From Prolixibacteraceae bacterium (lineage in GTDB: Bacteria > Bacteroidota > Bacteroidia > Bacteroidales > Prolixibacteraceae): a DNA stretch of 64,000 nucleotides. Under the pieces are notes generated by a model. That model was given only the letters and a program-made list of their open reading frames with translations, was not told the origin of the DNA and searched no databases. Position 1 is the first letter of the stretch; every line of letters starts with the position of its first letter. Below, one piece after another: positions 25,828 through 35,821 of this stretch. The translations under genes and the position numbers were made by a program. The stretch is taken from NCBI GenBank assembly GCA_025210775.1, contig JAOARB010000011.1, positions 1 to 64,000 of the forward strand. The letters are read 5' to 3'.

Positions 25828-28671
25828 ATGCAAAAATATTCTTTTTTAAAGCGAGCATTGTTAGCATCACTTCTATGTTCGTTCTCGCTTTTCTCTAATG
25901 GTGTGTCTGCCGATAATGTATCGAAGGATATTAACATCATTCATCAGCGTGTATTAAATGAAGCGATCCATTACCCTCAAGCAAAGATAGAGATTGCCTC
26001 TACCATAAAGAAGATAAAGAAAAGTGGAGAGATTAAAGGTCAGAAATGTGATGCCGCTACTTTTAGATCGTTTATCTTGCCTTTGGTTCAACAATGGTAT
26101 CATACTCCAAATAGTATATCTACAAAACAAAAACAACGTATCTCTGCTGCGGTAGGTTATTGGTGTGACCACCATATTATCTCTTCAAATTGGACCAAAA
26201 GAGCTTTCGAAGAACCTCGTATGGCTTCTGTTGTAGGTCTTTTATTAGAAGCAATTGACGCAAAAGCAGAGAAGGATAATATTCAGAAGCTTGCTATCAT
26301 AACAGAAGGATCTTTTGGTAGTCGTGTGAATACCGACACTTTCCAAGGTGCCAATATTGGATATCGTTTAGATGGTATGTTTGGTTACGTAGCGCTGAAG
26401 AAGAGTGTGGAGGCGCTAGAGGTGATGTCTGATAACATTAATTTTACAACAAATCCTCACAACCAAGGTATTGGTTTGCAGTCGGATTACTCTTGGTGGC
26501 AACATAACGGGGGTACGGGACAGAACTATTGGATTGGTTATGGAACTAGCTGGTTAGGAGATATTCTGGATTATGGACAAAGAACCAAAGGAACGCAATG
26601 GGAATTGTCTATTTACTCATTAAATCAGATTCAAGATGCGATTCTTAATGCCTTAAGTTTCCATTACTATAGAAATTTTTCTGATTTCCATGTTTTGGGA
26701 AGACATACAACCAAAAAAGGAAGTTCGAATCAACCTCGCCATCTTGTGCAGATGATTCATAAACTTCAAGAGATTGGTGGAGACCGTCTTTCTAGAGCTG
26801 CAGAATTGACGGAGATTGCAGATAATCTTACGAATGTAAATTACCCTTTTGCTTCGAAGTATTTCTATAATAGTGATCTAATGATCTATAGAGAGCAACG
26901 CTATTTTACGTCTCTTAAGATGCGTTCTAATAGAACAACAGGACCAGAGAGTGGTAATGGTAATGGACAAATGAACTACCATTTTGGTGATGGTACTTTC
27001 TTTATTGTAAGAGATGGAAAAGAGTATAATGATGTTAAAATAGGTTTGGATTTCCAGAATCTTCCTGGAACGACAGCTGAAACTAACAAAGGTGCCTCTC
27101 TTCCTCTGGTAGATTGGGGAAGAAACAATACAAGTGAAAATCAATATGCTGGAGGACTAACAAATGGTTATCAGGCTATTGCTGCTTTCCAACAACATAG
27201 AACCAATGACTATTCGAATGTTTTAGCTAATAAGGCTTATTTCTACGAGAAGGATCAAATACTTTTTGCTGGAAATGCTATTCGTAAAAAGCAATCTTCT
27301 GAAAATGAGATTATCACTAATATCAACCAGACACGTTGGAGTAGTGATATCTTGGCTTATATCAATGGCGAGAAGATGACCTTTAAAAAAGGGGAAGAGA
27401 TAAAGAGAACATTTAAAATAAAGACCGTCAGCTGGTTTCTTCAAGATTCGGTTGGATATCTGATCACTCCTAACAAAGGAGAAGAAGTTGAGGTGAGATT
27501 GGAAGCAATGAAACGTTCAGGGGACTGGAATACTTTGGATAAGGTATACAAAAAAGGAGATACACAAAGTGTGGATGTCTTCTCTCTGTCTATTGTAAAT
27601 ACCAAAAACGATCATTATAACTATACTATCTTCCCATCTATCGTTCCTTTGGATATGATGGCACAAGTGACTGAAACATCTCTTCAGTTGGTTGCCAATA
27701 ACGAAACAGTACAAGCGGTTTATAGTAGCCATAGAAACCAAGCACAAGTGGTTTTCTATAAGGCAGGTAGTGTGACTCTTCCTACGGGACTTACGCTTGA
27801 AGCTAATAAGCCTGTTATCTTTACTTGTAGAGAAGAAGAGAATGGTATCCGTATTGTGGCTGCCGATCCACTTCAATCGCAAAGTCAGGTTTTTATTACT
27901 GTCAATAGAGAGATGAAGCCAACGCTTTTTGCTTTACCTACAAATGAGGCTATGAAATTTAAGTTGGAGATCCCTCTAAATATGGGCGATTGGGCTGGTA
28001 AATCAGCTAAACGTTTTTATCCTTTTGCTAAACAGACTAAAGAGAAACAATGGAAAAAGATTCATGCTGCTTCATTTGAAGATGGAAAGCAATGGGTTGT
28101 AGAACAATATAAAGGTGGTGATGTCACTTTCTCTAACGGAGAGATGGAGATTGTTGATGAGAGAGGATGCACTATCTGGTATAAAAAAGAGCTGGAAGGG
28201 AATATCGCTATCGAATATGATGCTACGGTGATTTCTAATGGGGGCAAACATGACAGGGTAAGTGATTTAAACTGTTTCTGGATGGCTCAGGATCCAAGAC
28301 AGACTACCGACTTTTTTCATACTACCCCAAAAAGAGAAGGGAAGTTTTATGACTATAATGAGATGAAACTATACTATGTAGGTTACGGTGGTCACTATAA
28401 TTCTCGTTCTCGTTTTAGAAAGTATTCTGCGAATTTCGATCGTCCAATGCCTTTAGAGTATGATTATCGTACTAAAGAATACCATATCGTACCAAACCAA
28501 AATATCACCATTCGTATTGAGGTGTGTGGTCATTGGGTACGATACAAAAGAAATGGAGAATTGGTGTATGAAATGTACGACCCTTCTCCATTGACTAAAG
28601 GTTATTTCGGTTTTCGTACCGTTAATAATCATATGAAAGTCACTCGTTTTGAAGTTTTTTCTTTAATGTAA
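25828..28671 (+). CDS. Polysaccharide lyase family 8 with C-terminal DUF6250 domain
   Basis: 947 residues with a signal peptide (hydrophobic 10-26). Residues about 30-370 form the alpha/alpha toroid; DYSWWQHNGGTGQNYWIGYG (about 219-238) aligns with the catalytic His and Tyr region of chondroitinase AC. The lyase beta domains follow, with MNYHFGDGTFFI and the family hallmark FQNLPGTTAE. Residues about 740-947 look like a DUF6250 jelly-roll (WMAQDPRQTTDFF, YNEMKLYYVGYGG, FGFRTVNNH). PL8 enzymes cut hyaluronan, chondroitin or xanthan by beta-elimination; substrate not decided. No T9SS tail, so export stops in the periplasm or uses another route. Confidence 0.85.
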   Translation: MQKYSFLKRALLASLLCSFSLFSNGVSADNVSKDINIIHQRVLNEAIHYPQAKIEIASTIKKIKKSGEIKGQKCDAATFRSFILPLVQQWYHTPNSISTKQKQRISAAVGYWCDHHIISSNWTKRAFEEPRMASVVGLLLEAIDAKAEKDNIQKLAIITEGSFGSRVNTDTFQGANIGYRLDGMFGYVALKKSVEALEVMSDNINFTTNPHNQGIGLQSDYSWWQHNGGTGQNYWIGYGTSWLGDILDYGQRTKGTQWELSIYSLNQIQDAILNALSFHYYRNFSDFHVLGRHTTKKGSSNQPRHLVQMIHKLQEIGGDRLSRAAELTEIADNLTNVNYPFASKYFYNSDLMIYREQRYFTSLKMRSNRTTGPESGNGNGQMNYHFGDGTFFIVRDGKEYNDVKIGLDFQNLPGTTAETNKGASLPLVDWGRNNTSENQYAGGLTNGYQAIAAFQQHRTNDYSNVLANKAYFYEKDQILFAGNAIRKKQSSENEIITNINQTRWSSDILAYINGEKMTFKKGEEIKRTFKIKTVSWFLQDSVGYLITPNKGEEVEVRLEAMKRSGDWNTLDKVYKKGDTQSVDVFSLSIVNTKNDHYNYTIFPSIVPLDMMAQVTETSLQLVANNETVQAVYSSHRNQAQVVFYKAGSVTLPTGLTLEANKPVIFTCREEENGIRIVAADPLQSQSQVFITVNREMKPTLFALPTNEAMKFKLEIPLNMGDWAGKSAKRFYPFAKQTKEKQWKKIHAASFEDGKQWVVEQYKGGDVTFSNGEMEIVDERGCTIWYKKELEGNIAIEYDATVISNGGKHDRVSDLNCFWMAQDPRQTTDFFHTTPKREGKFYDYNEMKLYYVGYGGHYNSRSRFRKYSANFDRPMPLEYDYRTKEYHIVPNQNITIRIEVCGHWVRYKRNGELVYEMYDPSPLTKGYFGFRTVNNHMKVTRFEVFSLM

Positions 28672-28691
28672 ATAGTGTTAATATTTTCTTT

Positions 28692-28724
28692 AAAGGGCTA
28701 GAGGGTAAATCTCTAGCCCTTTTA
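28692..28724. terminator. Bidirectional terminator
   Basis: Twelve-bp stem AAAGGGCTAGAG / CTCTAGCCCTTT with a seven-base loop and TTTTA tail, 20 bases past the PL8 stop and between convergent genes. Confidence 0.8.
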
Positions 28725-28796
28725 TTTGGTACAATAATCTGATATTGTTGGTAAGAGATAGAAGAGATCTATTTTGATACTGGGTCTTTTTCTTAT

Positions 28797-31310
28797 TTAT
28801 TGCATATCAATCTCTTCTGCAGCAACCTCTCTGGTATGAAAGCTCTCAAGAAAAGGAGCACAAAAAGGCGATAGCTCACTGCTCATCCCACTATAGGTTA
28901 ACACCAAACGATGTTTGGCTCTTGTAATGGCAACATATAAAAGTCTTGCTGATTCGGCTTTTGCCTTTTCATCCTTTCGCTCAAAGCGATTGGGAAAATT
29001 CTGATTAGAAACACATGGCACAATAACATTATCAAATTCCAGTCCTTTGGCTTTGTATATGGTCGAAATCAATAGATTTTCTTTACCATAATAAAGATCC
29101 ACTTCCTTACAGTTCTTATAGAAAGGAACCCATTCTGCCAGAGTTTTCGACAGAGGTTGTTCTTCTTTTTTCTCTACCATATATTCGATGTGACTGATCC
29201 ATTTAGTGATATCTAAATTGGTGTCTATCCATTTCCCTTGTCCCAGCAATCCTTCAATTAGTTGGATAAATGCCATAGGTTTTTGCTCTAGCTCTTTGAG
29301 TTGTTTGTATATAGGAATAAATTTGATATTAAAGGCTTTACGTATTTTCTGATAATAGTTGGAATCAAATAGTTGTTGTGCCTCTTTTACCACTACTTGG
29401 GTTCTTTCTTTAGTGAAAAGTACAAGATTACATGTGGCTACCACATCATCCATGGCGTTATGGCTATTCTCTCCTTCGATAGAGAAACGTTCTAGTAATG
29501 CCTCTAAACGATAGGAACGTTCTTGTGGATAGAGTTTCCGACATAATACCAAAGTATCCATTACATCCCATTCCGGTATCTTTATATTGGTGTGTCGTAA
29601 TAGATTTAGTCGAAGCATCTCTATGTCGAAGGGGGCATTGTGAGCGATGACTGTAGCGCCTTCTCCTACGAATGCAACAAACGCTTTTAATACCACGTCG
29701 GCCGCTTCCCCTTTTTCTTTTAATACCTCAGGAGTAATATGGTGGATCTCTTGTGTCTCGGCTAGAGAACGAGAGGTTTGAATGTATCTATTAAAACGTC
29801 TTTGTTCTTTTCCTCCAACCATCTCTATTGCTGCAATCTGAATGATATCATCTTGCATAGGATCCCTTCCAGTTGTTTCTGTATCGAATACGATGAGTCT
29901 CTGCTCTCTTATTGCTTTATCATATCGTACGACAGCCAACGCTTCAAAGGATTGGTTTAGTTCATCGGGAGTCATACCGCAATCTTGAAGGTCTTTGATA
30001 AACCTTCTTGCATGTTTTAGTGACAGTCCTGATACTGTCTTTGAAAGAAGGCGACTCCAAGAGACATAATCAATAGGATCAATCAATACGGATAGTAATG
30101 CCAAAAGATCTTTTATCTCTTTGCGAGCAAAGAAGTCAATACCAGAAATCATAAAATGAGGAGTCTGGCTTTTAGTCATCAGTTGTCCATAAGCTGTTGC
30201 TTCTCTATTGGTCTTTACTAATATCGCTGTTTGATTGAGCGGTTGTTTTAAACACCAAGGGATGATTTGAGTCGAAATATATTGCCTCTCAAAATGTTCA
30301 CTTGCCATGATCTTACGTATCGATTTAGCCATCACAGGTGGGGGAGTGCTTTTTTCAGATATTGAGTCTTGTGCGTTAAATGCTTTCTCCATATTCTGTT
30401 GAAGAAAAGCATTGTACTCGCGTTGAAGGTAGTCTGGCGATCTAAAATTAACTGAGAGTGGATGTATCTTTCCTCCTTTACTTATACTCTCCTGTATTTT
30501 ATTACTGAATATATGTGATTTGGCTCCCATAAATGAGAATATAGACTGTGAGGGATCGCCAAAATAGAGACGGGTGCTCCCTTGTGATATCTTCTCTACT
30601 ATCTCCCATTGCAACGGATTTAGATCTTGCACTTCATCGACTTCTAACCAAGGGAAATGAGCCATCTTAAGATTAGAGATATCTCCACATAAGTGGGTGT
30701 AACTAAGATTTAAAATATCTTCAAAATCTAGTAGATGGTAGTGCTCCTTAAGAGTGGCATATTTTTCACAAATAAGCTCTATTTGTTTGTGGTTCTTATT
30801 GGATATAAAACGTTTCATTGAACGATTACGTAATCGCTCCTCAATGCCTAAAGTCTGTTGGTGTATCCATGAGTTGATACCTATCAGATCCATTGGGGTG
30901 ATGGGCTTATGATTATAGCCTGTGTCATAACGTGGTGTTCCAACTTCCTCCATGATCTCTTGAAATAGAAGTTGCTGGTCTTCCCCATCAATAATCTGTT
31001 TATGTCGAGAGATAAGCTGATTGGAAAAAAGAAAATGACTACAATAGTGATGGATGTTTCCTACAAATACTTTTGTGTTAGGGTAGTAGCTCTCTATTCT
31101 CTCTTTCATCCCTAAAGCGGCACGGTTGGTAAAAGTAAGACAGATAATGTCTTCTGCCTTTTTGCCTTCTTGCAGAAGACGATAGATCCATTGTGATAAT
31201 AACTCTGTTTTTCCCGATCCTGGTGGAGCAATAATAAAATGATCCCCTTGTCGAATATTAACAACTTCTTCTTGTTCCTGCGTAAGTTGGATAGTATTTT
31301 TCATAACCAT
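28797..31310 (-). CDS. UvrD/Rep-type helicase with embedded DnaQ-like exonuclease
   Basis: 837 residues. Superfamily 1 helicase motifs: QEEVVN (Q motif), APPGSGKTEL (Walker A, Lys34), LTFTNRAALGM (Ia), EVDEVQDLNPLQW (II), LYFGDPSQSIFSFMG (III) and SVNFRSPDYL (IV). Between this and motifs V/VI (STIYKAKGLEFDNVIVP and RLLYVAITRAKHR) lies a DEDDh 3'-5' exonuclease domain at about 470-640: VFDTETTGRD, HITPEVL, IAHNAPFDIEML and SHNAMDDVVAT. Likely acts in DNA repair. The start is either the first ATG or the one two codons later. No partner nuclease gene lies nearby. Confidence 0.88.
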   Translation of the reverse strand: MVMKNTIQLTQEQEEVVNIRQGDHFIIAPPGSGKTELLSQWIYRLLQEGKKAEDIICLTFTNRAALGMKERIESYYPNTKVFVGNIHHYCSHFLFSNQLISRHKQIIDGEDQQLLFQEIMEEVGTPRYDTGYNHKPITPMDLIGINSWIHQQTLGIEERLRNRSMKRFISNKNHKQIELICEKYATLKEHYHLLDFEDILNLSYTHLCGDISNLKMAHFPWLEVDEVQDLNPLQWEIVEKISQGSTRLYFGDPSQSIFSFMGAKSHIFSNKIQESISKGGKIHPLSVNFRSPDYLQREYNAFLQQNMEKAFNAQDSISEKSTPPPVMAKSIRKIMASEHFERQYISTQIIPWCLKQPLNQTAILVKTNREATAYGQLMTKSQTPHFMISGIDFFARKEIKDLLALLSVLIDPIDYVSWSRLLSKTVSGLSLKHARRFIKDLQDCGMTPDELNQSFEALAVVRYDKAIREQRLIVFDTETTGRDPMQDDIIQIAAIEMVGGKEQRRFNRYIQTSRSLAETQEIHHITPEVLKEKGEAADVVLKAFVAFVGEGATVIAHNAPFDIEMLRLNLLRHTNIKIPEWDVMDTLVLCRKLYPQERSYRLEALLERFSIEGENSHNAMDDVVATCNLVLFTKERTQVVVKEAQQLFDSNYYQKIRKAFNIKFIPIYKQLKELEQKPMAFIQLIEGLLGQGKWIDTNLDITKWISHIEYMVEKKEEQPLSKTLAEWVPFYKNCKEVDLYYGKENLLISTIYKAKGLEFDNVIVPCVSNQNFPNRFERKDEKAKAESARLLYVAITRAKHRLVLTYSGMSSELSPFCAPFLESFHTREVAAEEIDMQ

Positions 31311-31657
31311 ATATTCCGTGCCTGATATTTCTATTATTAAAGATAGAAAAAAAAATGCTATAGCACTATGTGCAGGGGGATCATAAAGAAATGGTGCTAT
31401 CGATATCTCGTTTTTTTATTAGTATAATTTCACAAAATGAATAAGATAAATATAAAAAGGTAGACAGATGGGGTGTTCAATAAAGTAGGGTGAAACAGTT
31501 GCGTTTTTCAGGAGATAATATCTAGAAAATAATTACAATAGATGGATGATTCTTTGACCTTATGTTTTATTATTCTCTTTAATGAAATAAAAGAAACCAT
31601 CTCGTTAATAAAAGAGGCTACCTCTGATGAGATAGCCTCCAAACATAATCAAATAGT
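31311..31657. other. Intergenic stretch with the PL8 terminator
   Basis: 347 bases without a gene. The hairpin GAGGCTA / TAGCCTC at 31614-31639, followed on the minus strand by TTTTATT, terminates the T9SS lyase gene. AT-rich otherwise; upstream region of the helicase gene. Confidence 0.65.
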
Positions 31658-34378
31658 CTATAAATAGATCTTTTTAGCACCAATCTCACCATTGCTAAAA
31701 TGTACTTTTAGCAAGAACACTCCTCTGTCGAAGTGGTGTAAGTCAGCTTGATATCCCGTGGTGCTAAGTTGCTGAATCAATTGTCCTTGTAGATTATATA
31801 GTTGCACTGATTTTAATTTTTTTTTACTCACGATGGTCGAATGACCTCCTTGTTTGATCACACGTAGTTCTGATAATGCTTTTGATTTCCTTACGCTAGT
31901 TGCATCTGATGCGGTACTTCCAGATGAGATTACTGTCGTTACAGGTTTACCTGCATGATGTCCTTGTGATAGATTTAATTGAACCGATTCGTTACTGAAA
32001 GTATGATCCCATAGTGTCCCATCTAATGTTAGGTTGATGCTTGTCAATGATGAACTCATCGTTGGGTCGTTCGCTGTCACTACAATGTTTCCATCTTTTT
32101 CTTCTAAAAGAAGTACTGCTGGATGATCGGTTGTAATCGTTAGTGTTCCAGTATTAAGTTTTTTGCTTGTTTTATGGAAAACGATACCCATAATTTTATC
32201 GGTAGGATTCTCTGCTGCTTGTATCTCTAAACTGTTATCCAGAACCTGAATAGGGGAGTTTGTGAAAGCTTGATCTGCCGTTTGGTTACCACTATAGACA
32301 ATATATGCATATGTTCCATCCGTTACATTTCGACCATGGTTGATATACATATGGAATAGGTCTGTATGACTCTCCATATCCGTACGTTTGCGGTTTTTAT
32401 AGTTTAGAGCAGCCCAATTGGTTGCTTTATTGGCAGTTGTCAATACTACTTCACCTGTAGTCCATTGTGGAAGAACAGCATATGCAAATTTACCCGTTTG
32501 TGCAGCACCAAAAAGATGTGTATTGTTGGTGTTAAACGAATAGTTCTGAGATGTAGAACTTGTTTGGATCGGATGGTTGTCTTCCCATATTTGGTGTTGT
32601 CCTTCCCATGCTGTTTGTTCTATGGTAGTCCATATCTCTCCCTCTTTAGAGGTGTTCATGTTATCGATGTTCGATCCCAGTGCAAGCATATAGTCTCCAA
32701 AGATAAAATAGGATTTAAATGCTCGTACCCCATAAATAAAAGGATTCGGATCATTCGGATCGTAACTAATTCCATCTAGTTTCTTAGAGGCATCCATAAT
32801 CTGTAACTCATAACCAGCAACGGCATTACTTCCTCCATGAGTGGCTCCACCGGCGAAGTTCTTTTTACTACAATATCCTCTCCAGTTGGTTACAGGTACC
32901 ATTGGATCTACATTCTGACGAGTCGTTGTTCCTGGTAATGACGATAGATTCCATGCCCCTAATGAACGATAGTGCTCGTTACCATCTTTTAGGAAAAGTG
33001 TCATTCCTAAATCGGTAAAGAAATTAAATGCATCGGCTTGATCTGGAGCCGACTCTGTTCCGTCTGCTCTTACGGATGCTGTATTAATAAAGATATAACT
33101 CTGGTCGTTCTTTTTGATAAGGTCATCGTTGTTGTAGAACCAACGTGTTCCTTTATATTCGCCATCTTGTCTTGAAGGCATATCGATGATATTGTTTGCT
33201 GCTGTAGATTGGAAGTCATTAAGTTCAGCCAGCTCCTCGGCAGTAAAGAAATTGGTCCATTTACTTAATAGTTTCTTTACAAGATTCTTGGATTTAATGG
33301 TTTGTGCAACGGTGTTGCTGTATTCCATTCCTGCTCTTCCTAGTCCTAATGGAAGGAAACCTTTATAGTAGTACCAAGAGCTACCTCTTAAGTAATTAAA
33401 TAGCGCTTCTTTGTTGCTCGCTGTAAGTCCTTGTTCCCATGCTGTCCCTTGGAAGTATTCTAAGATGTTTAAGGCAGCGATACTCCCATCGATAGGATAA
33501 CCCCACACGATACTTTGTTGTCCATGACCCCATCCTGCTCCATCAGCTGTGATTCCTTCACTCCAGAAATCTTGGTCTTTGGTGTTTTGGGCTACTGAAG
33601 ATAAAGCATTTTGTGATACTGTTGAAAGGACATCCAACATAGGGATAGAATTCATTGCTACCGCTGTTGGAAGAAGAGAACGATAAGCTAGTGCGTTTCC
33701 TCCTACCCACCATACATGGTTGCGGAATCTCTCTACACTAACGACATTATTATCTGTTGCGTCGTTACGGAATGGTTGGGTCCAACATTGGAAACTTAGG
33801 TCTTTAAGCATGGTGTTTACTTGAGCCAGTGTCACATCACTGTTGGTTCCTTGTTCTGAGGCCTCCATTAAGTCGTATAGACAAAAGTAGCTATTGACTG
33901 CAGAAGTCGGAATAGAGAAACAACTTTCGTGAAATCGTCCTGCTGATATAGAACCTCTTTTTTTTTCAATATCTCCATAAAATAAGATGGCCTTGTATAA
34001 CTTCGGAAGTACATCTTGTATTTCTTGGTTTGTAATTCTTTTTTTCTTAATTGCTTCTGCAATTCTCCATACTCGTAACATGGCTGGTTTGGTCAAACTG
34101 CTGACCTTCTTTTGTGCCGTTGAGTATTGATTGTAATATTTCTGGTTTGAAATGATGTCATTCTCTAATGTAGAGAAATCAGAGAAATGTCCATTGTCTT
34201 GTAGTGTCGAAAGACAAGTAGCAAGGTCTGTTGCTTTTTTTAGTTCATAGCCTCTATATGAATGGTTAGAGAAATAGGCTCTTAGATTTTGTAAATCTTT
34301 TTGCTTGGTTTGTGTGTAACCATTGTGTGACACCAGACTGAGTGTCAAGAGTAACACCATTAAGTAAAACTGTTTCAT
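31658..34378 (-). CDS. Secreted polysaccharide lyase family 8 with T9SS sorting domain
   Basis: 906 residues. Signal peptide at 1-22 (cleavage near GYTQ). The lyase toroid has FRNHVWWVGGNALAYRSLLP and DGAGWGHGQQSIVWGYP (about 286-302; His and Tyr candidates for catalysis), GRAGMEYSN, then the beta domain with AWNLSSLPGTTTRQ, the PL8 hallmark. The last 75 residues are a type A T9SS sorting domain (VQLYNLQGQLIQQL, RGVFLLKVHFSNG, ending KKIYL), so the enzyme is secreted or cell-surface bound. Not closely similar to the PL8 at 25828; probably a different uronic-acid polymer or step. Ends at its own terminator. Confidence 0.9.
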   Translation of the reverse strand: MKQFYLMVLLLTLSLVSHNGYTQTKQKDLQNLRAYFSNHSYRGYELKKATDLATCLSTLQDNGHFSDFSTLENDIISNQKYYNQYSTAQKKVSSLTKPAMLRVWRIAEAIKKKRITNQEIQDVLPKLYKAILFYGDIEKKRGSISAGRFHESCFSIPTSAVNSYFCLYDLMEASEQGTNSDVTLAQVNTMLKDLSFQCWTQPFRNDATDNNVVSVERFRNHVWWVGGNALAYRSLLPTAVAMNSIPMLDVLSTVSQNALSSVAQNTKDQDFWSEGITADGAGWGHGQQSIVWGYPIDGSIAALNILEYFQGTAWEQGLTASNKEALFNYLRGSSWYYYKGFLPLGLGRAGMEYSNTVAQTIKSKNLVKKLLSKWTNFFTAEELAELNDFQSTAANNIIDMPSRQDGEYKGTRWFYNNDDLIKKNDQSYIFINTASVRADGTESAPDQADAFNFFTDLGMTLFLKDGNEHYRSLGAWNLSSLPGTTTRQNVDPMVPVTNWRGYCSKKNFAGGATHGGSNAVAGYELQIMDASKKLDGISYDPNDPNPFIYGVRAFKSYFIFGDYMLALGSNIDNMNTSKEGEIWTTIEQTAWEGQHQIWEDNHPIQTSSTSQNYSFNTNNTHLFGAAQTGKFAYAVLPQWTTGEVVLTTANKATNWAALNYKNRKRTDMESHTDLFHMYINHGRNVTDGTYAYIVYSGNQTADQAFTNSPIQVLDNSLEIQAAENPTDKIMGIVFHKTSKKLNTGTLTITTDHPAVLLLEEKDGNIVVTANDPTMSSSLTSINLTLDGTLWDHTFSNESVQLNLSQGHHAGKPVTTVISSGSTASDATSVRKSKALSELRVIKQGGHSTIVSKKKLKSVQLYNLQGQLIQQLSTTGYQADLHHFDRGVFLLKVHFSNGEIGAKKIYL

Positions 34379-34908
34379 ATTCGTTTGTCTTTTGTGTTAG
34401 TTTATTGATGGTGCTAAGATCCTTAATATTATTTCGGACTTATGGCTCTATCGTCCGTTTTATGGTGACCTTTTTTGTATAAAGTTAGACTTTTGTCTGT
34501 TTTATTCCCTTTGTTATATTAATATGTTGATAATGAGTGTGATTTATTTGTAATTCTATTATCTGATTAACGCTTAAGAGAAAAGAGGATAAATAGGGGG
34601 TGTTTTTGTTTTTAATTATCCTAGGTGTTAGATTGATTGTGATAGTAATCCATTGATATTGAGAGTATAAAACTCTTGTGTTGTTGATGGAAGAATAAAT
34701 AGGGAAATTGGGGCTTGATCCTTTCCAATAGAAGTGGCTTCGTCTTTTTAAAAAGAAGATGAAAAGAGAAAATATATTTTATTGTTCAGTAGAAGTTGTT
34801 GTATAACAACTTTTTGGGACTTCCTGTTTTGATAAATATCATAAATAGATTCAACTATATGATGTATTTTGATGATAGGAAAATAAATCAAATCAAATCT
34901 ATTGGAAT
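34379..34908. other. Gene-free stretch
   Basis: 530 bases, very AT-rich, between divergent genes. It must carry the promoters of the T9SS lyase (-) and the small Cys-rich gene (+). On the minus strand TAACTTTA near 34487 is a near match to a -7 element without a proper -33. Nothing else recognised. Confidence 0.5.
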
Positions 34909-35112
34909 ATGAGGAGTTATTATATCAATAATCAGCACCAGAAAGAGGGGGTGCATGAAGTACATACAGCCGAATGTCCATTTTTACCTAACAGTATGAA
35001 TCGAAGATATATCGGTGCATTTAAAAGTGTGGATATGGCTTTAGAGAATGCTTCCAATGTTTATGCTAGCGTTGAAGGATGTAAATATTGTTGTGAGAAG
35101 CAACAAAAGTAA
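34909..35112 (+). CDS. Small cysteine/histidine protein of unknown function
   Basis: 67 residues. The pattern EVHTAECPFLP, then YIGAFKSVDMALENA, then GCKYCCEKQ resembles a family of small conserved bacterial proteins in which a His/Cys pair at the start and a C-x-x-C(C) near the end could bind a metal. I recall the pattern but no function. No signal peptide or membrane helix. An isolated gene with a strong terminator 50 bases downstream, which supports that it is real. Confidence 0.6.
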   Translation: MRSYYINNQHQKEGVHEVHTAECPFLPNSMNRRYIGAFKSVDMALENASNVYASVEGCKYCCEKQQK

Positions 35113-35821
35113 TAACGGTAAATAACATTAAGAAAGGAGGCGCTGTCTTCATGTTTTAGTATAAAAAAGATAAGCCAATCAAATTGAAACTTTGATTGGC
35201 TTATCTTTTTTGTGCCTTTATTGGACTTTGTCTATAAAGAATATTGTGTGTAATTAGATTTTCCTCATCCTATGATTATTTCTTAAGCATTAGTGATTTT
35301 ATTGTTGTTGTAACAAACTTTGCTCTTATTAAGTTTTTTGTGAAAAAACTATTTTTTTTCGATGTAAAGAGTGGAAAAATAAGGATTAAATTGAAAATAG
35401 CAGAAGAGGAACATTAAAAAGAAATAATCCTTTTGCCTCTTCCACTATTTTACGGTATTGATGTGGTGTGTCTTATTCTGTAAACAACTGAATAATAGTG
35501 GTTAAGTCTTGGATGTTCTAATGTAAGGTGCTTTGGTTGTTGGATTATGATTCCTACACTTATTTGTGCAGTGTGAATATAGAGTATTATTTTATGATAA
35601 TAACATTATGTGTACATTAAAAAGGATAATAAGCTGGATTATGCGTATAGTAAGGATGGATTCTTAGCCTTAAATAGCCCATTCTAATTATACCATGTGG
35701 TATTGGTATATTGGATAGTTAAAAGTGTTATACGTGGAGGGTAAGGAGAGAGGATGATATAATATTAAGGGGACATAAGGTAATAGTGCTTATGCCCCCT
35801 TAGATCTCTTTGTTTGGTTAT
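35113..35821. other. Gene-free stretch bounded by two terminators
   Basis: 709 bases. A 21-bp perfect stem at 35163-35211 (AAAAAAGATAAGCCAATCAAA and its complement, seven-base loop) ends the small gene and works in both directions. At 35766-35802 the interrupted stem TAAGGGG-CATAAG / CTTATG-CCCCTTA ends the minus-strand PepSY operon. Between them the sequence is AT-rich with no coding pattern. Confidence 0.7.
35163..35211. terminator. Strong bidirectional terminator
   Basis: Perfect 21-bp inverted repeat with A-run and T-run flanks, 50 bases after the small Cys-rich gene. Confidence 0.85.
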
